Positions 18,113 to 27,935 of a stretch of DNA of 64,000 nt are shown here, piece by piece. How positions within the stretch are numbered: position 1 is the first letter of the stretch; each line of letters opens with the position of its first letter. The stretch comes from Ignavibacteria bacterium (GTDB lineage Bacteria; Bacteroidota; Ignavibacteria; Ignavibacteriales; SURF-24). The translations under genes were made by a program, and so were the position numbers. Below the pieces are notes generated by a model. It worked only from the letters and a program-made list of their open reading frames with translations, searched no databases and was not told the DNA's origin. The DNA lies in assembly GCA_025612245.1 (NCBI GenBank), contig JAAXKQ010000023.1:16952-80951 (forward strand), given 5' to 3'.

Positions 18113-19345
18113 TCATTCGTATCTTAGCGCTTCAATCGGATCCAGGTTAGCGGCTTTATAGGCTGGATAAGTCCCAAAGGTAATACCTATGCCAAGGCAT
18201 ACAACTACCCCTGTCAAGACCGACATAAACGGGAACGTAGGCGTTGCCTTTAAGAGCAGTCCGGCAAGGTTGCCAATGCCGATTCCAAATATGATACCGA
18301 TTATTCCGCCGGAAATTGAAAGCACGACGGCTTCAATCAGGAACTGGAACAGTATGTTTTTCTTCTGCGCCCCGATTGCCTTTCGTATTCCTATCTCCCG
18401 CGTCCTTTCCGTCACGCTTACCAGCATGATGTTCATGATGCCTATTCCTGCGGCAAGAAGGGCAATTGCGGCAATTACGAGCGCCCCGATTTCTGCTCCC
18501 TGCTTGATCCCGTTTATGGTCTGCATTACGGATTCGTTGGAAAATATTTCAAAGTCGTTGTCCGCTCCTGCAGGCACTTTCCTGATGGTGCGCATATAGC
18601 CGATTGCACTTTCTATAGTCTGGTCGTAAGTGTCTTTCCCGCGCGACATGACTGTAATGTTGATGCTGTTGTTTACCTTGCCGTAGAAAGTCTGATAAGA
18701 AGTAATCGGCATTACGGCGAAATTATCGCGGCTCTGTCCGAACATTTCACCCTGCGACTCATAGACGCCTATTACCTGAAGCCTCTTGCCGTCGACCCTG
18801 ATAAACTGCCCAACAGGATCAATAGAAACAAATAACTTTTTTGCAACATCCTTACCCAGCACGCAGACCCTGCTATAGTGCTCTACGTCCGAATTGTTTA
18901 TTGCCCTTCCATCCTCAATAACCCATTTATTGTTCGGCTGCGCCTCGGGCGTGATTCCGGTCAATTGGACGTTGGGATTCGTTTCAATGTTTCCGAATTT
19001 GACGGTTTTTCCGAAGTTCCACTGCTCTGCACCTACGTACTCAGCCGTAGTAAGCAGATCCTTCAGCCTGTAATACTCCTCAAGGGTAAGATCTTTCCTG
19101 TTTCTGTATTTATCGCGCGAGCCCGGGCCGCCTTCCTGCATGGCAGGGAATTTCTGTATCTGAAAGGTATTCTGCCCCAGCATTGAGGTCCCTTCTTCTA
19201 TACTCTTCTGCAGCATGGCAATTACCGTACTGATGGAAATTATGGAGAATATCCCTACAACAATGCCAAGTATAGTAAGAAATGACCTTAACTTGTTTAC
19301 CCTCAAGGCATTAAAGGCGACATGAAATACTTCAAATATTCTCAT
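18113..19345 (-). CDS. MacB/FtsX-family ABC transporter permease (second permease, type B)
   Basis: 410-residue permease with one N-terminal helix (SFLTILGIVVGIFSIISI), a periplasmic MacB_PCD domain and three C-terminal helices (IGALVIAAIALLAAGIGIMNI, VVLSISGGIIGIIFGIGIGNL, FMSVLTGVVVCLGIGITF). It ends in LDPIEALRYE. The stop/start junction with the preceding permease is at the shared base 19345, so the two are coupled and probably form a heterodimer. It is homologous to the permease at 15423-16652. Transported substrate is not determinable from sequence. Confidence 0.9.
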   Translation of the reverse strand: MRIFEVFHVAFNALRVNKLRSFLTILGIVVGIFSIISISTVIAMLQKSIEEGTSMLGQNTFQIQKFPAMQEGGPGSRDKYRNRKDLTLEEYYRLKDLLTTAEYVGAEQWNFGKTVKFGNIETNPNVQLTGITPEAQPNNKWVIEDGRAINNSDVEHYSRVCVLGKDVAKKLFVSIDPVGQFIRVDGKRLQVIGVYESQGEMFGQSRDNFAVMPITSYQTFYGKVNNSINITVMSRGKDTYDQTIESAIGYMRTIRKVPAGADNDFEIFSNESVMQTINGIKQGAEIGALVIAAIALLAAGIGIMNIMLVSVTERTREIGIRKAIGAQKKNILFQFLIEAVVLSISGGIIGIIFGIGIGNLAGLLLKATPTFPFMSVLTGVVVCLGIGITFGTYPAYKAANLDPIEALRYE

Positions 19346-20580
19346 TATTCATACCTCAATGCTTCCACAGGATCCATCTTTGCAGCAGAATAAGCCGGGG
19401 CAAATCCTGATATCACTCCTGTAATTAATGAAATCCCTATTGCCAGAATTACTGCCTCAGCCTGAAACGAGGTGGGCAAAAACTGGTTTACAATTTTACT
19501 TAAAATTACGGCTCCAATCAGACCCATCAGGCCTCCAATAAGGCAAAGGACTATGGCTTCGGTTATGAACTGCCCCAGTATTGTCCTTTTCTTGGCCCCG
19601 ATGGCCTTGCGTATACCGATCTCCTTGGTCCTTTCCTTTACAGAGACAAACATGATGTTCATGATCCCTATTGCCCCTACAAAAAGCGAAAGTCCTGTAA
19701 CAATGAGGCCTACGATCTGAATTATGCCCACCGTGCTGTCATAGATCTTTGTTAAGCCCTGCTGCTGATTGATTGAAAAGTCGTCTTCCTGGTTGTAGCT
19801 AAGGCCCCTGATCCTTCTCATAATACTTTCTGCTTCCTCGACCGTTTTTTCTATCATTGCCGTATTTGCAACGCGGGCAATTATAGTCACACTTCTGAAA
19901 TGCTCGCTCTGGAAGTACTTGAAAACATTTCCAATCGGAAGGTATACCTGTTTATCGGGATTCATGCTGCCGAGCATAAAGCTTCCCTGTTCAGCAAGCA
20001 CACCAACAACCCTGAAATTCTGACCTTTCATCTTTATGCTCTGATCTATGGCATCACCCTTCGGGAAAAGGATTTTTGCCACGTCACTGCCCAGAACCAC
20101 AACGTTCCGGGCCCCGCGGCTTTCAATTTCATTAAAGAACCTGCCCGAGCTGAAAGTAAAATTCGTGGTTCCCAGGTATTCATTTGTCGTTCCGGTCAGA
20201 ATGGTGGATTCAGTGGTAATGCCGCCGTTTTTCAGCGTCTGAACGGTCCAGACCTGAGGAGCAACAGCAATTGGCAGCTTTGCGCTTTCCTTGTACTTCT
20301 CATAGTCTTCCATCGTAAGATTCTTCCTGTTCCTGGTCTTCCACCATTCCTCATCCTGGAACCATTTCCATTTATCGATATAAAGATTATCAGAACCCAG
20401 AGCGCTGATGCCATTCTGGAAAGAATTATCTATTCCCTTAATGGCCGTTGACATCAGGACAACCGATGTTACGCCGATAAAAATGCCTATTGCCGTAAGG
20501 GCAGAGCGGATTTTATTGGCTTTGATTGCCATGTATGAAATTGAAAGCCCCTCTTTAAGCTCGAACAAAAAATTCTTCAT
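19345..20580 (-). CDS. MacB/FtsX-family ABC transporter permease (first permease, type A)
   Basis: 411-residue inner-membrane permease, first of four in the operon. N-terminal helix is SALTAIGIFIGVTSVVLM, followed by a periplasmic domain of about 220 residues and three C-terminal helices around LSLFVGAIGIMNIMFVSVKE. It starts 20 bp after the ATPase gene and overlaps the next permease by one base. In the MacB family such permeases act as mechanotransmitters driving periplasmic substrate through TolC. Two different permease types (A and B) suggest a heterodimer sharing the single ATPase. Confidence 0.9.
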   Translation of the reverse strand: MKNFLFELKEGLSISYMAIKANKIRSALTAIGIFIGVTSVVLMSTAIKGIDNSFQNGISALGSDNLYIDKWKWFQDEEWWKTRNRKNLTMEDYEKYKESAKLPIAVAPQVWTVQTLKNGGITTESTILTGTTNEYLGTTNFTFSSGRFFNEIESRGARNVVVLGSDVAKILFPKGDAIDQSIKMKGQNFRVVGVLAEQGSFMLGSMNPDKQVYLPIGNVFKYFQSEHFRSVTIIARVANTAMIEKTVEEAESIMRRIRGLSYNQEDDFSINQQQGLTKIYDSTVGIIQIVGLIVTGLSLFVGAIGIMNIMFVSVKERTKEIGIRKAIGAKKRTILGQFITEAIVLCLIGGLMGLIGAVILSKIVNQFLPTSFQAEAVILAIGISLITGVISGFAPAYSAAKMDPVEALRYE

Positions 20581-20600
20581 ATCGCCAGCTGCTTTCTTTT

Positions 20601-21326
20601 TTATTGGTTAACAGTAAATTTACGCCCGTTGGGAATGAACCTGTTCTTTACGGGCTCATCCCTTTCAATAAGGCCGTCCTTAATCCTGATAATTCTTGCC
20701 GCATGCTCTGCAATATATTCCTCATGCGTAACTAGAATTATCGTGTTACCCTGAAGATAAATTTCATTGAACAAGGTCATTATATCCTCGCCGGTCTTGG
20801 AGTCCAGGTTACCCGTCGGTTCATCGGCAAGTATAATTGCGGGTCTTGTCACCAGTGCTCGTGCAACTGCAACCCTTTGCCTCTGTCCGCCGGAGAGTTC
20901 ATTCGGCTTGTGGTGCATTCTGGATTCCAGGCCTACGTTCACCAGGGCCTCCCTGGCTCTTTCCTTCCTTTCCTGTGAAGGAACGCCTGCATAGATGAGC
21001 GGAAGCTCCACGTTATGAAGCGCATCGGACCTCGGCAGAAGGTTGAAGGTCTGGAAGACAAAACCGATTTCCTTGTTCCTTACCTTTGCCAGGTCATTGT
21101 CGCTCATCTGGCTGACATTGACCCCCTTGAAGTCATATATACCGCTCGTCGGAGTATCCAGGCATCCCAGCATATTCATCAAAGTAGATTTGCCGGAACC
21201 CGACGGGCCCATAATGGCTACATATTCATTCTTGTCTATCCTTAAAGATATGTCCATGATTGCATGCACTTCTTCAGATCCGACCTGATATACTTTGCTG
21301 ATATGTTCAATGTTTATTATGTTCAT
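20601..21326 (-). CDS. ABC transporter ATP-binding protein (MacB/LolD-type)
   Basis: Cytoplasmic ATPase that powers the neighbouring permeases. The 241 residues contain Walker [10 protein letters not shown] (about 40-48), the Q-loop in [10 protein letters not shown], signature [15 protein letters not shown] (about 143-157), Walker [13 protein letters not shown] and the switch His in LVTHEE. Subfamily motifs such as TFNLLPR...VELPLIY are typical of the MacB/LolD group. It is the only ATPase for four permease genes. It starts 29 bp after the adaptor gene. Confidence 0.95.
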   Translation of the reverse strand: MNIINIEHISKVYQVGSEEVHAIMDISLRIDKNEYVAIMGPSGSGKSTLMNMLGCLDTPTSGIYDFKGVNVSQMSDNDLAKVRNKEIGFVFQTFNLLPRSDALHNVELPLIYAGVPSQERKERAREALVNVGLESRMHHKPNELSGGQRQRVAVARALVTRPAIILADEPTGNLDSKTGEDIMTLFNEIYLQGNTIILVTHEEYIAEHAARIIRIKDGLIERDEPVKNRFIPNGRKFTVNQ

Positions 21327-21355
21327 TTTATACCCAAATTTCTTTGTTTACTTGT

Positions 21356-22636
21356 TTATTTTGAACCCTTGCGCTCACCGCCTTCAAGCCTGACGTTTGA
21401 ATTCTCAGCAAGCTCTCTTGAAATGGCCCTGTACGATCCGCTCACGACTTTTTCCTTGCCGTCCAAGCCGCTGATGATTTCTATATAGTTATCGTCACTT
21501 ATGCCGGTCTTTACTTCTTTCATTTTAGCCTTGTTGTTCTCAACGACAAAAACGACTTCCTTAGGCTTCTTGTCTTTTACCTTTTCATTCTTGACCTGCA
21601 CAACTCCCTCCTCACCGTCTTTCTTTTCTTCAGGCGGTTTTACACCTCTTGCTGTAACGCTCTGAATGGGCACAGAGAGCACGTTGTTCTTTGTTTCGGT
21701 TTCAATGTCCGCATTGCAGGACATGCCGGGCCTGATGCTGTTATCTTTATCAACGAGCCTGATCTTAATTTCAAAGTTCACCACTTCCTGCTGTGTGCCT
21801 TCAGCCGTTGTCTTTGCGCTGTTGCCTATCTGTGAAACAACTCCCTTGAATTCTTTGTTTCCAAAGGCATCAATCTGAATTCTTGCAGTATCTCCAAGTG
21901 AAAGCAGTACAACGTCGTTCTCATCCACTTCTACGGTAGCTTCCATCTGCGAAAGGTCAGCAACGGTCATAATGTTTGTACCCTGGCTGAATCCGCTTCC
22001 AAGGACCCTTTCGCCCAGTTCCACGTTCAGCTGGCTGATCGTTCCGTTCATCGGCGAATATATTGTAGTCTTATAAAGGCTTTCCTGTGCCTCCTTGAGC
22101 CCTGCCTGGAACTGTGCAACGGAAGACTTCTGTGAATCGTAATCGCTCTTTGCACTCAGGTAATTCGACTTTGCCTGTTCAAGTTCGGCATCGCTGGAAA
22201 GCTTTTTCTTGTAGAGTTCCTGGATTCTGTTGTAATCCGACTTTACCTTGTCCAGTACGGCAAGGCTCCTCTGCAGGCCTGCTTTTGCCGATTCCAGCGT
22301 CGCTGCGGCCCTGTCGCGGGCGGCAATATAGCTGTCGGGCTTAATTTTAATTAAAAGCTGTCCTTTCCTTACCACGTCCCCCTCTTTTACAGGAAGCTCA
22401 ACAATTTCTCCGGTTACTTCGGGAGTTATTACCACCTGGTATTCAGGATTAATTTTTCCGGTAGCAGACACCTTCTGTGTAATATTCCTTTTCTGAACAG
22501 CTTCAACCGTAACAGGAATAATCTGCTCCTTATTACCGCTGAAGACAAGCAGTAAAACCAGGACGAGCACCATCAATCCTATTCCGCTGAAAATATAGAT
22601 TTTCTTCTTGGATCTCTTTTTGTTTCCGTTTGCCAT
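21356..22636 (-). CDS. Efflux RND/MacA-type periplasmic adaptor (HlyD family)
   Basis: Membrane-fusion protein linking the inner-membrane ABC transporter to the TolC channel. Residues of about 11-30 form an N-terminal anchor helix (IYIFSGIGLMVLVLVLLLVF). Then comes a barrel-sandwich half (VVITPEVTGEIVELPVKEGDVVRKGQLL), an alpha-helical hairpin of about 110-190 with heptad-like Ala/Leu spacing, the second lipoyl half (ATVEVDENDVVLLSLGD) and a beta-barrel. A Lys/Glu-rich insert of about 30 residues near 340-375 (EEKKDGEEG...KVKDKKPKE) is longer than usual. Encoded between tolC-like and ATPase genes, it fits a MacA role. Confidence 0.92.
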   Translation of the reverse strand: MANGNKKRSKKKIYIFSGIGLMVLVLVLLLVFSGNKEQIIPVTVEAVQKRNITQKVSATGKINPEYQVVITPEVTGEIVELPVKEGDVVRKGQLLIKIKPDSYIAARDRAAATLESAKAGLQRSLAVLDKVKSDYNRIQELYKKKLSSDAELEQAKSNYLSAKSDYDSQKSSVAQFQAGLKEAQESLYKTTIYSPMNGTISQLNVELGERVLGSGFSQGTNIMTVADLSQMEATVEVDENDVVLLSLGDTARIQIDAFGNKEFKGVVSQIGNSAKTTAEGTQQEVVNFEIKIRLVDKDNSIRPGMSCNADIETETKNNVLSVPIQSVTARGVKPPEEKKDGEEGVVQVKNEKVKDKKPKEVVFVVENNKAKMKEVKTGISDDNYIEIISGLDGKEKVVSGSYRAISRELAENSNVRLEGGERKGSK

Positions 22637-22659
22637 TGAATTATCTCCCTTGCAATAAA

Positions 22660-24009
22660 TTATTCAAATTTTGTAAAGTCTATTATTCCCAAATAATACT
22701 CAAGCTGCGATTTCAGCCTGTAGAAATCAAACCTGTTATTTATGTTCGTCTGTAAAGCAAGCGTATAATTTGAACTTGCCAGTAAAAGGTTGACAAATGT
22801 TCCCGAGCCGATATTATATTTTTCCTGTTCGATCTCGCGATTCTGGAGGGCTGAAAGCACGTTCTTTGCGCTCACGTCCAGCCTTTTTTGCGCGGCCTGA
22901 AAGTCAAGGTATGTTTTCTTCAGGTCAATTTTTATCTGGCGTTCCAGCTCTGTCAGCTCAATTTCCCTGGTCTTTGCCGTAACAACGGAGTACTCCACGT
23001 TGTTTTCCGTGGACCATCCGGAAAAGATCGGTATGTTCAAGGATAAGCCGACCGAGTACCCCTTGCTATTAAAAAGTTCACTAATAGAACCCGCAGTCGA
23101 GCCAAAAGAATTGCTGTTAGTAAGTACCGGGTAGTAGCCTCCCTTTGCCACGGTAATGCCATTATACGCACTTTCTAATCTATACTGTGCGCTCTTATAA
23201 TCCAGCCTATTATTAAGTGCCTCATCAACCGCTGCCCTGAGGTTATCGAACTGTTTTAAGAACTGTTCGCCTTCAAAAACTTTAGTTGTGTCGGTTTCAA
23301 TCGGGTCAGAAATATTCATCTCGGACATTACGTCCAGCCCCAGATAAGTTATAAGCTGGCTCTGGTATGTATCGGCGTCATTCTTTGCCTGGATCAGTGC
23401 AAGTTCGGAATTTCCGACGTTCACCTGTTGCGCATAAACGTCTGCCAGCGTAACGGCTCCGAGTTTGTTCCTTTCGGTAATGATCTCAAGATTTTTTCTG
23501 TTATATGCCAGGTCATCCTCCCTTACCTTCAGTACCTGCTTTGCATTCAAGACCTGGTAGTAGTAAGAGATCGTGTTAAAAACAATGTCCTGCTTTACCC
23601 TTTCGAGAGCAAGGCGTGCCGACTCGAGGTCGTTCTTGCCTCTGGAGATTGCGGCAAAGTTAGCCAGTCCGTTAAAAAGTGTCCACTGCGTAGAAGCCCC
23701 TGCCTGATAGGTGCGGCTTTCCTGGTTCCCGGACCTGAACAAGAGAGTTCCCCCCTGTACAAATGTTCCACTCGGTCCTTCTGAACGGTCCCACCTCCAG
23801 TTTCCCTCTGCTCCCAGGCTCGGCAGTAGCTGTCCGTAGGCAGCCTTGAGGTTCGACTGAGTTGCACTTAAGTTGGCAACGTTTTTTGCCAGTGTAGTAT
23901 TCTTCTGCAGCGCTATTTTTATGGCATCATTTAAAGAAAGACTTTTTTGTGCCCTTGCATTAATTGAAAGAAGAAATATCATCAACAATGAGATATAAAA
24001 GCGCATCAT
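22660..24009 (-). CDS. TolC-family outer-membrane efflux channel protein
   Basis: 449-residue outer-membrane protein, first gene of the efflux operon. A signal peptide ends near INARAQ (about residue 20). Two OEP repeats are visible, with long Ala/Gln/Leu-rich helices (LNDAIKIALQKNTTLAKN; TRDYQ-like strand regions; LDVSAKNVLSALQNREIEQEKY). It would form the trimeric channel-tunnel contacted by the adaptor 23 bp downstream. The order TolC, adaptor, ATPase, permeases is conserved in MacAB-TolC-like operons of the FCB group. The substrate is unknown. Confidence 0.92.
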   Translation of the reverse strand: MMRFYISLLMIFLLSINARAQKSLSLNDAIKIALQKNTTLAKNVANLSATQSNLKAAYGQLLPSLGAEGNWRWDRSEGPSGTFVQGGTLLFRSGNQESRTYQAGASTQWTLFNGLANFAAISRGKNDLESARLALERVKQDIVFNTISYYYQVLNAKQVLKVREDDLAYNRKNLEIITERNKLGAVTLADVYAQQVNVGNSELALIQAKNDADTYQSQLITYLGLDVMSEMNISDPIETDTTKVFEGEQFLKQFDNLRAAVDEALNNRLDYKSAQYRLESAYNGITVAKGGYYPVLTNSNSFGSTAGSISELFNSKGYSVGLSLNIPIFSGWSTENNVEYSVVTAKTREIELTELERQIKIDLKKTYLDFQAAQKRLDVSAKNVLSALQNREIEQEKYNIGSGTFVNLLLASSNYTLALQTNINNRFDFYRLKSQLEYYLGIIDFTKFE

Positions 24010-24195
24010 TTACTCCTCTTTGTATATCGGCGTGAAAAAAAATAATAATCCTGAAAAATAATGAATCCCTGATGGAAAAGATAAACTTATTTTTGTTAAT
24101 CTCGTATATTTTGACGCACTGAAGAGACGAAAAGTTACACACATTTATAAAAATGAATCTAAAAAAAGTTTCTTCAGGAGTGGGGCATTTGGCTA

Positions 24196-24230
24196 TAAAA
24201 ACCCCTTCCCCATAAACGAGGAAGGGAAAA
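24196..24230 (-). terminator. Rho-independent terminator after cca (minus strand)
   Basis: Arms cccttcc (24203-24209) and ggaaggg (24220-24226) with a 10-base loop. On the minus strand the stem is followed by a short U-run (A's near 24197-24201). It separates cca from the efflux operon. Confidence 0.75.
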
Positions 24231-24239
24231 ACTCATGAT

Positions 24240-25637
24240 TTAAAGGAAGTCTTCCTTTATTTTCATCAAATAATCGTAAGCTTCCTGGTAGGAATTCCCG
24301 ATTTTGCCGTCAAGTATGGCATCTTCAATGGCCTTTTTTATCTCGCCCACCTTCTTAGATGGCTTAAGGTTGCAAATCTGCATGATCTCTTCCCCTCTTA
24401 CGGGCGACTGGAAGGCTCTTAACCTGTCTTTTTCCTTTACGTCGCGTACCTTATTCATTACTTTTTCATAATTGGCAAGGTACCTGGAGACTTTTTTGAT
24501 GTTTTTGCTTGTTATGTCGGCCCTGCAGAGCGTAATGAGGTCTTCAAGGTCCTCCCCTGCAGCAACAATGAGCCTTCTTATGGCGGAATCCGTTACTTCC
24601 TCGTCCACAAGAGCAATCGGTCTTAAGTGAAGCCTTATGAGCTTGGTCACATATTCAAGCTTTGTCAAAGGCAGCCTCAGCCTGTGGAAGATTTCCTCCA
24701 TCATTCTGGCTCCGGCCTCCTCGTGCCCGTGGAAAGTCCAGCCGATGCCTTCAACGAACTTCTTTGTCTGCGGTTTTGCGACGTCATGCATTAAGGCGGC
24801 GAACCTGAGCCAGGGGTTGTCTGTCATCTCAGAGATGTTATCCACTACGGTACAGGTGTGCAGAAAAACGTCCTTGTGATGGTAATCCTTCCTCTGCTCA
24901 ATTCCCGCAAGGTTTGCTATTTCGGGGATAATTATGCGCATTATACCCGTTTCAAAGAGTATCTTCAAGCCGACCGACGGCTTTTGAGACATCAGTATCT
25001 TCAGGAATTCATCGGTTATCCTTTCCTGCGAAATTATCTGCAGCCTGCCGGCCATTTCACCTGCGGCTTTCCTGACCGTTTCATCAAGCTCGAAGTTCAG
25101 CTGTGAGGCAAATCTGACTGCCCGCATTATCCTCAACGGGTCGTCGCTGAAGGTTATAAAGGGGTCCAAGGGAGTCCTTATTATCCTTCGTTCAATGTCC
25201 TTAAGGCCTTCGAAGCTATCCAGAACCTCTCCGAAATTCTCCCTGTTAAGTGAAATGACGAGTGTATTTATGGTAAAATCCCTGCGTTTAATGTCGTCTT
25301 CAAAGCTCCCCTCTTCAACAACCGGCTTTCTGCTCATCCTGTTATAGGATTCCCTCCGGGCGCCTACGAACTCAAGATCCAGGTCGCCGTACCTGAAGTG
25401 AGCGGTTCCAAAATTCTTATAAACAGCGATCTTGTTTACTTTCAGCTCTTTAGCCAGTGCCGAGGCATACTCGGTACCGCTTCCAATGACGAGAAAATCA
25501 ATTTCATCCCGCTTTCTTTGAAGTATAAGGTCGCGTACATAGCCGCCAACAACATAGAGCTTTACGCCTGAGGCCTCGGCTACTTTTGCAGCTACACTAA
25601 ATAAAGGGTTTTCTAACAAATGGGACTTAAATTCCAT
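24240..25637 (-). CDS. cca: CCA tRNA nucleotidyltransferase / poly(A) polymerase family protein with HD domain
   Basis: Class II nucleotidyltransferase that adds or repairs the 3' CCA of tRNA. The N-terminal catalytic head shows VVGGYVRDLIL (about 29-39) and DEIDFLVIG (about 44-52), the paired-acid metal site. RRDFTINTL and SDDPLRIMRAVRFASQL are hallmark motifs. Near residue 265 an HD domain (MHDVAKPQT) is appended, a common bacterial arrangement. Members of this family can also act as poly(A) polymerases, so the exact activity is not settled. Length of 465 is typical. The tRNA-Ser in this window lacks an encoded CCA, consistent with need for such an enzyme. It is probably the last gene of the kinase-murA operon. 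Confidence 0.9.
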   Translation of the reverse strand: MEFKSHLLENPLFSVAAKVAEASGVKLYVVGGYVRDLILQRKRDEIDFLVIGSGTEYASALAKELKVNKIAVYKNFGTAHFRYGDLDLEFVGARRESYNRMSRKPVVEEGSFEDDIKRRDFTINTLVISLNRENFGEVLDSFEGLKDIERRIIRTPLDPFITFSDDPLRIMRAVRFASQLNFELDETVRKAAGEMAGRLQIISQERITDEFLKILMSQKPSVGLKILFETGIMRIIIPEIANLAGIEQRKDYHHKDVFLHTCTVVDNISEMTDNPWLRFAALMHDVAKPQTKKFVEGIGWTFHGHEEAGARMMEEIFHRLRLPLTKLEYVTKLIRLHLRPIALVDEEVTDSAIRRLIVAAGEDLEDLITLCRADITSKNIKKVSRYLANYEKVMNKVRDVKEKDRLRAFQSPVRGEEIMQICNLKPSKKVGEIKKAIEDAILDGKIGNSYQEAYDYLMKIKEDFL

Positions 25638-25707
25638 AATAAAGGATCATTCTTAAAAATATAAAGTTAACGAAAAAAAGCTTCCATTCACAGAAGGAAT
25701 TGAAAAA

Positions 25708-27927
25708 TTACTGCCATTTTGCACCTGAAAGTACGTTTTCGCCAAAGTTAATAAACCAGTTTACTTTCCTGAGCTGAAGCCTCAGTACCTCGGAGTAATC
25801 GCTGTCCCCTTTATAGCTCAAAGCCAGAACGGTAAGGTTACGTGCCTCCTGGAGCTCCATGTTTCTTAAGGCATAATCGGAAAGCCTGAAGTCTGCATAG
25901 CTTTGGTTAAACTCACTGCCTTTAAGCCTGCCTGTCCACTGCTTCAAGAACTCATTGTAGTTCTCCTGAAGCCTTTCCGACAAGCCGATAAGAACCGGAA
26001 GAGATGAATAATTTACAGAATCCTTATTCATTTGTCTTAAGATGCTGTACTTGTCGAAGTCACTTCCTTTCAGGTACCTGTCTGCCCGGGCAGTATCCTT
26101 AAGCAATTCTTTTCTCAGCGCCGCAAGATAGCCGTACTCGCGTGAAGCCTTCCGGGAGGCCAGGTTCTCGTACAGTAAAGCGCTTCCCGAAAAGTCCTTA
26201 TTTTCAGCCGCTAAATCCCCCGCCAGGAGTTCAAGGCCGTAAAAGTAAGAGGTTTCATCGTATTTATTCAGGTACCTTTTTAAGACCTGAAGTGCAACGC
26301 CCGGCTTATCAGTCTTCCTGAGGCTGTTTACGTAGCCCAGAAGTGACTGATAAGATTCCGAATATTCCAGGAGCTTCTTAAACAGTGCCTCGGCCTTGTA
26401 GTACTGCCCCGAGTTATAAAGCTCAAAGCCCTGTTCGACCTTTTCTGCCAAGAAGCGCGCGCAAACTTTCTTAAAGATCGGTTTTCGTCCAAAGTAATAG
26501 AAAGCCTCATCCTTGCTTCCAACGGGCTTAAATGAAGAAATAAATGCGTAATATTCGCTTATCAGGCGCTCCGGTGGTTTACCATAGGCCTGTTGCCAGT
26601 CACCCCCCTGGTAGATTTCCTTAAAGCCTTCGGCACCATACTTATCGATCAGGAACTTAATAAAAGATCCTGAATAAATGTATGAAAGCGATGAGAGTTC
26701 TCCAAAGAAATTAAACCCCGTAAGAAGCCTTTCAATGGGAAACCTGAAATTATTGTTATATGCAAGGGCAGCCATATAGTGTATCGTATGCTCATCGTAA
26801 TTATCCTCAAGTGCAACCGCAAGCCCTTCGAGCAAGGCAGGGTTAAAGCCGTAAGAGATCTTAAAAGGCGTGGCTCCAAATTCCGATGAGACGCAGTGGA
26901 CTATTTCATGCTGCAGCGTTTCTTCGAAGTTGCTGAAATTTATATATATCTGGTAAAGCCATGGCTTTGCCACGTCTGCATTGGCCGAGCCCATGAGTCC
27001 TTTTTTTTCTTTGGAATCGTAGAAGAGGAAAACCGTAACCTTTTTTGAAGGCTTGACCTTGAGGCTTCCTGCAACCTGTTCAAGATAGTATTCATCGTGA
27101 AGAAGGATGTTTTTAACCGTCCTGGGATTTATTTTTGCGTCATAATAAACCTCAAAGTGCTGGGAGCTGACATGCCCCCCAAGTTCACTTATAAGCCTCG
27201 ACCTGGAGGTTAAAAATCCCAGTGTATCGCCGGAAAGTATGAATATTGCGGCAACGCTTAGCAAAGAGGCAAAATATACCGCCTTAAAGGTTTTACTCCT
27301 GTCCTTGCGAACCAAGACATAGAAGGCAAAATACGCGGCAGCAGCAAAGTAAACAAGGTTCAGGAGCCTGTAGGAGACCAGCTTAAAATCAATCTTAAGC
27401 GCCTCGTCATAAATTGTGCCGGGGAAATAGCCAATAACAGGGTTATAAAAATAGATCTGCGGATTAAAGTATATATTTAAGACCGGAAAGAAAAGAATTG
27501 CCAGATAAAGAGCCGTAAGGATTAGATAGACATACTTCCGGCTTATCAGAAAGCTAATTAAGCCAAGAGCGCTGCCGACAACAAAAGAAGGCACCGTAAG
27601 CACCAGGTAGTAAGCTACACCCTGAAGAAGTGAGCAGTTCCTGACAAAGAAAGCTGCCAGGAGTCCCATTACAAAAGGAAGGATTACTAAAGGAAGAAGG
27701 CCATGGATCAATTCCCTGAAAAACAAAGGCAGGCTTTTCTCCGTACCGGAATTTTTAAGTAATGAGGCCGTAAAGATTGCGCTTAAAAAAGTGATGAGTA
27801 TTCCGTTTATGACGGAATACTCATAGCCCAAAATATTTGTCAGCGGCAGATTAAGAAATACTACGTTAAGCAGTAAGAGCAGTAAAAGCTCAAAAGTCAG
27901 TATTTTTTTGTTGAATATGGCTTTCAT
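25708..27927 (-). CDS. Seven-TM membrane protein with gluzincin-type metallopeptidase domain and TPR-like tail
   Basis: No precise family name recognised. About seven hydrophobic helices fill residues 8-235. An extracytoplasmic domain then carries HEIVH (about 340-344) followed 23 residues later by EGLAVALE, the zinc-ligand pattern of gluzincin (peptidase MA-like) enzymes. The C-terminal 230 residues are helical repeats reminiscent of TPRs (LFKKLLEYSESYQSLLGYVNSLRK). ATG at 27927 is preferred over an in-frame TTG one codon earlier. It follows murA by a few bases, so a cell-envelope proteolytic role is plausible but unproven. Confidence 0.75.
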   Translation of the reverse strand: MKAIFNKKILTFELLLLLLLNVVFLNLPLTNILGYEYSVINGILITFLSAIFTASLLKNSGTEKSLPLFFRELIHGLLPLVILPFVMGLLAAFFVRNCSLLQGVAYYLVLTVPSFVVGSALGLISFLISRKYVYLILTALYLAILFFPVLNIYFNPQIYFYNPVIGYFPGTIYDEALKIDFKLVSYRLLNLVYFAAAAYFAFYVLVRKDRSKTFKAVYFASLLSVAAIFILSGDTLGFLTSRSRLISELGGHVSSQHFEVYYDAKINPRTVKNILLHDEYYLEQVAGSLKVKPSKKVTVFLFYDSKEKKGLMGSANADVAKPWLYQIYINFSNFEETLQHEIVHCVSSEFGATPFKISYGFNPALLEGLAVALEDNYDEHTIHYMAALAYNNNFRFPIERLLTGFNFFGELSSLSYIYSGSFIKFLIDKYGAEGFKEIYQGGDWQQAYGKPPERLISEYYAFISSFKPVGSKDEAFYYFGRKPIFKKVCARFLAEKVEQGFELYNSGQYYKAEALFKKLLEYSESYQSLLGYVNSLRKTDKPGVALQVLKRYLNKYDETSYFYGLELLAGDLAAENKDFSGSALLYENLASRKASREYGYLAALRKELLKDTARADRYLKGSDFDKYSILRQMNKDSVNYSSLPVLIGLSERLQENYNEFLKQWTGRLKGSEFNQSYADFRLSDYALRNMELQEARNLTVLALSYKGDSDYSEVLRLQLRKVNWFINFGENVLSGAKWQ

Positions 27928-27935
27928 CAATAAAA

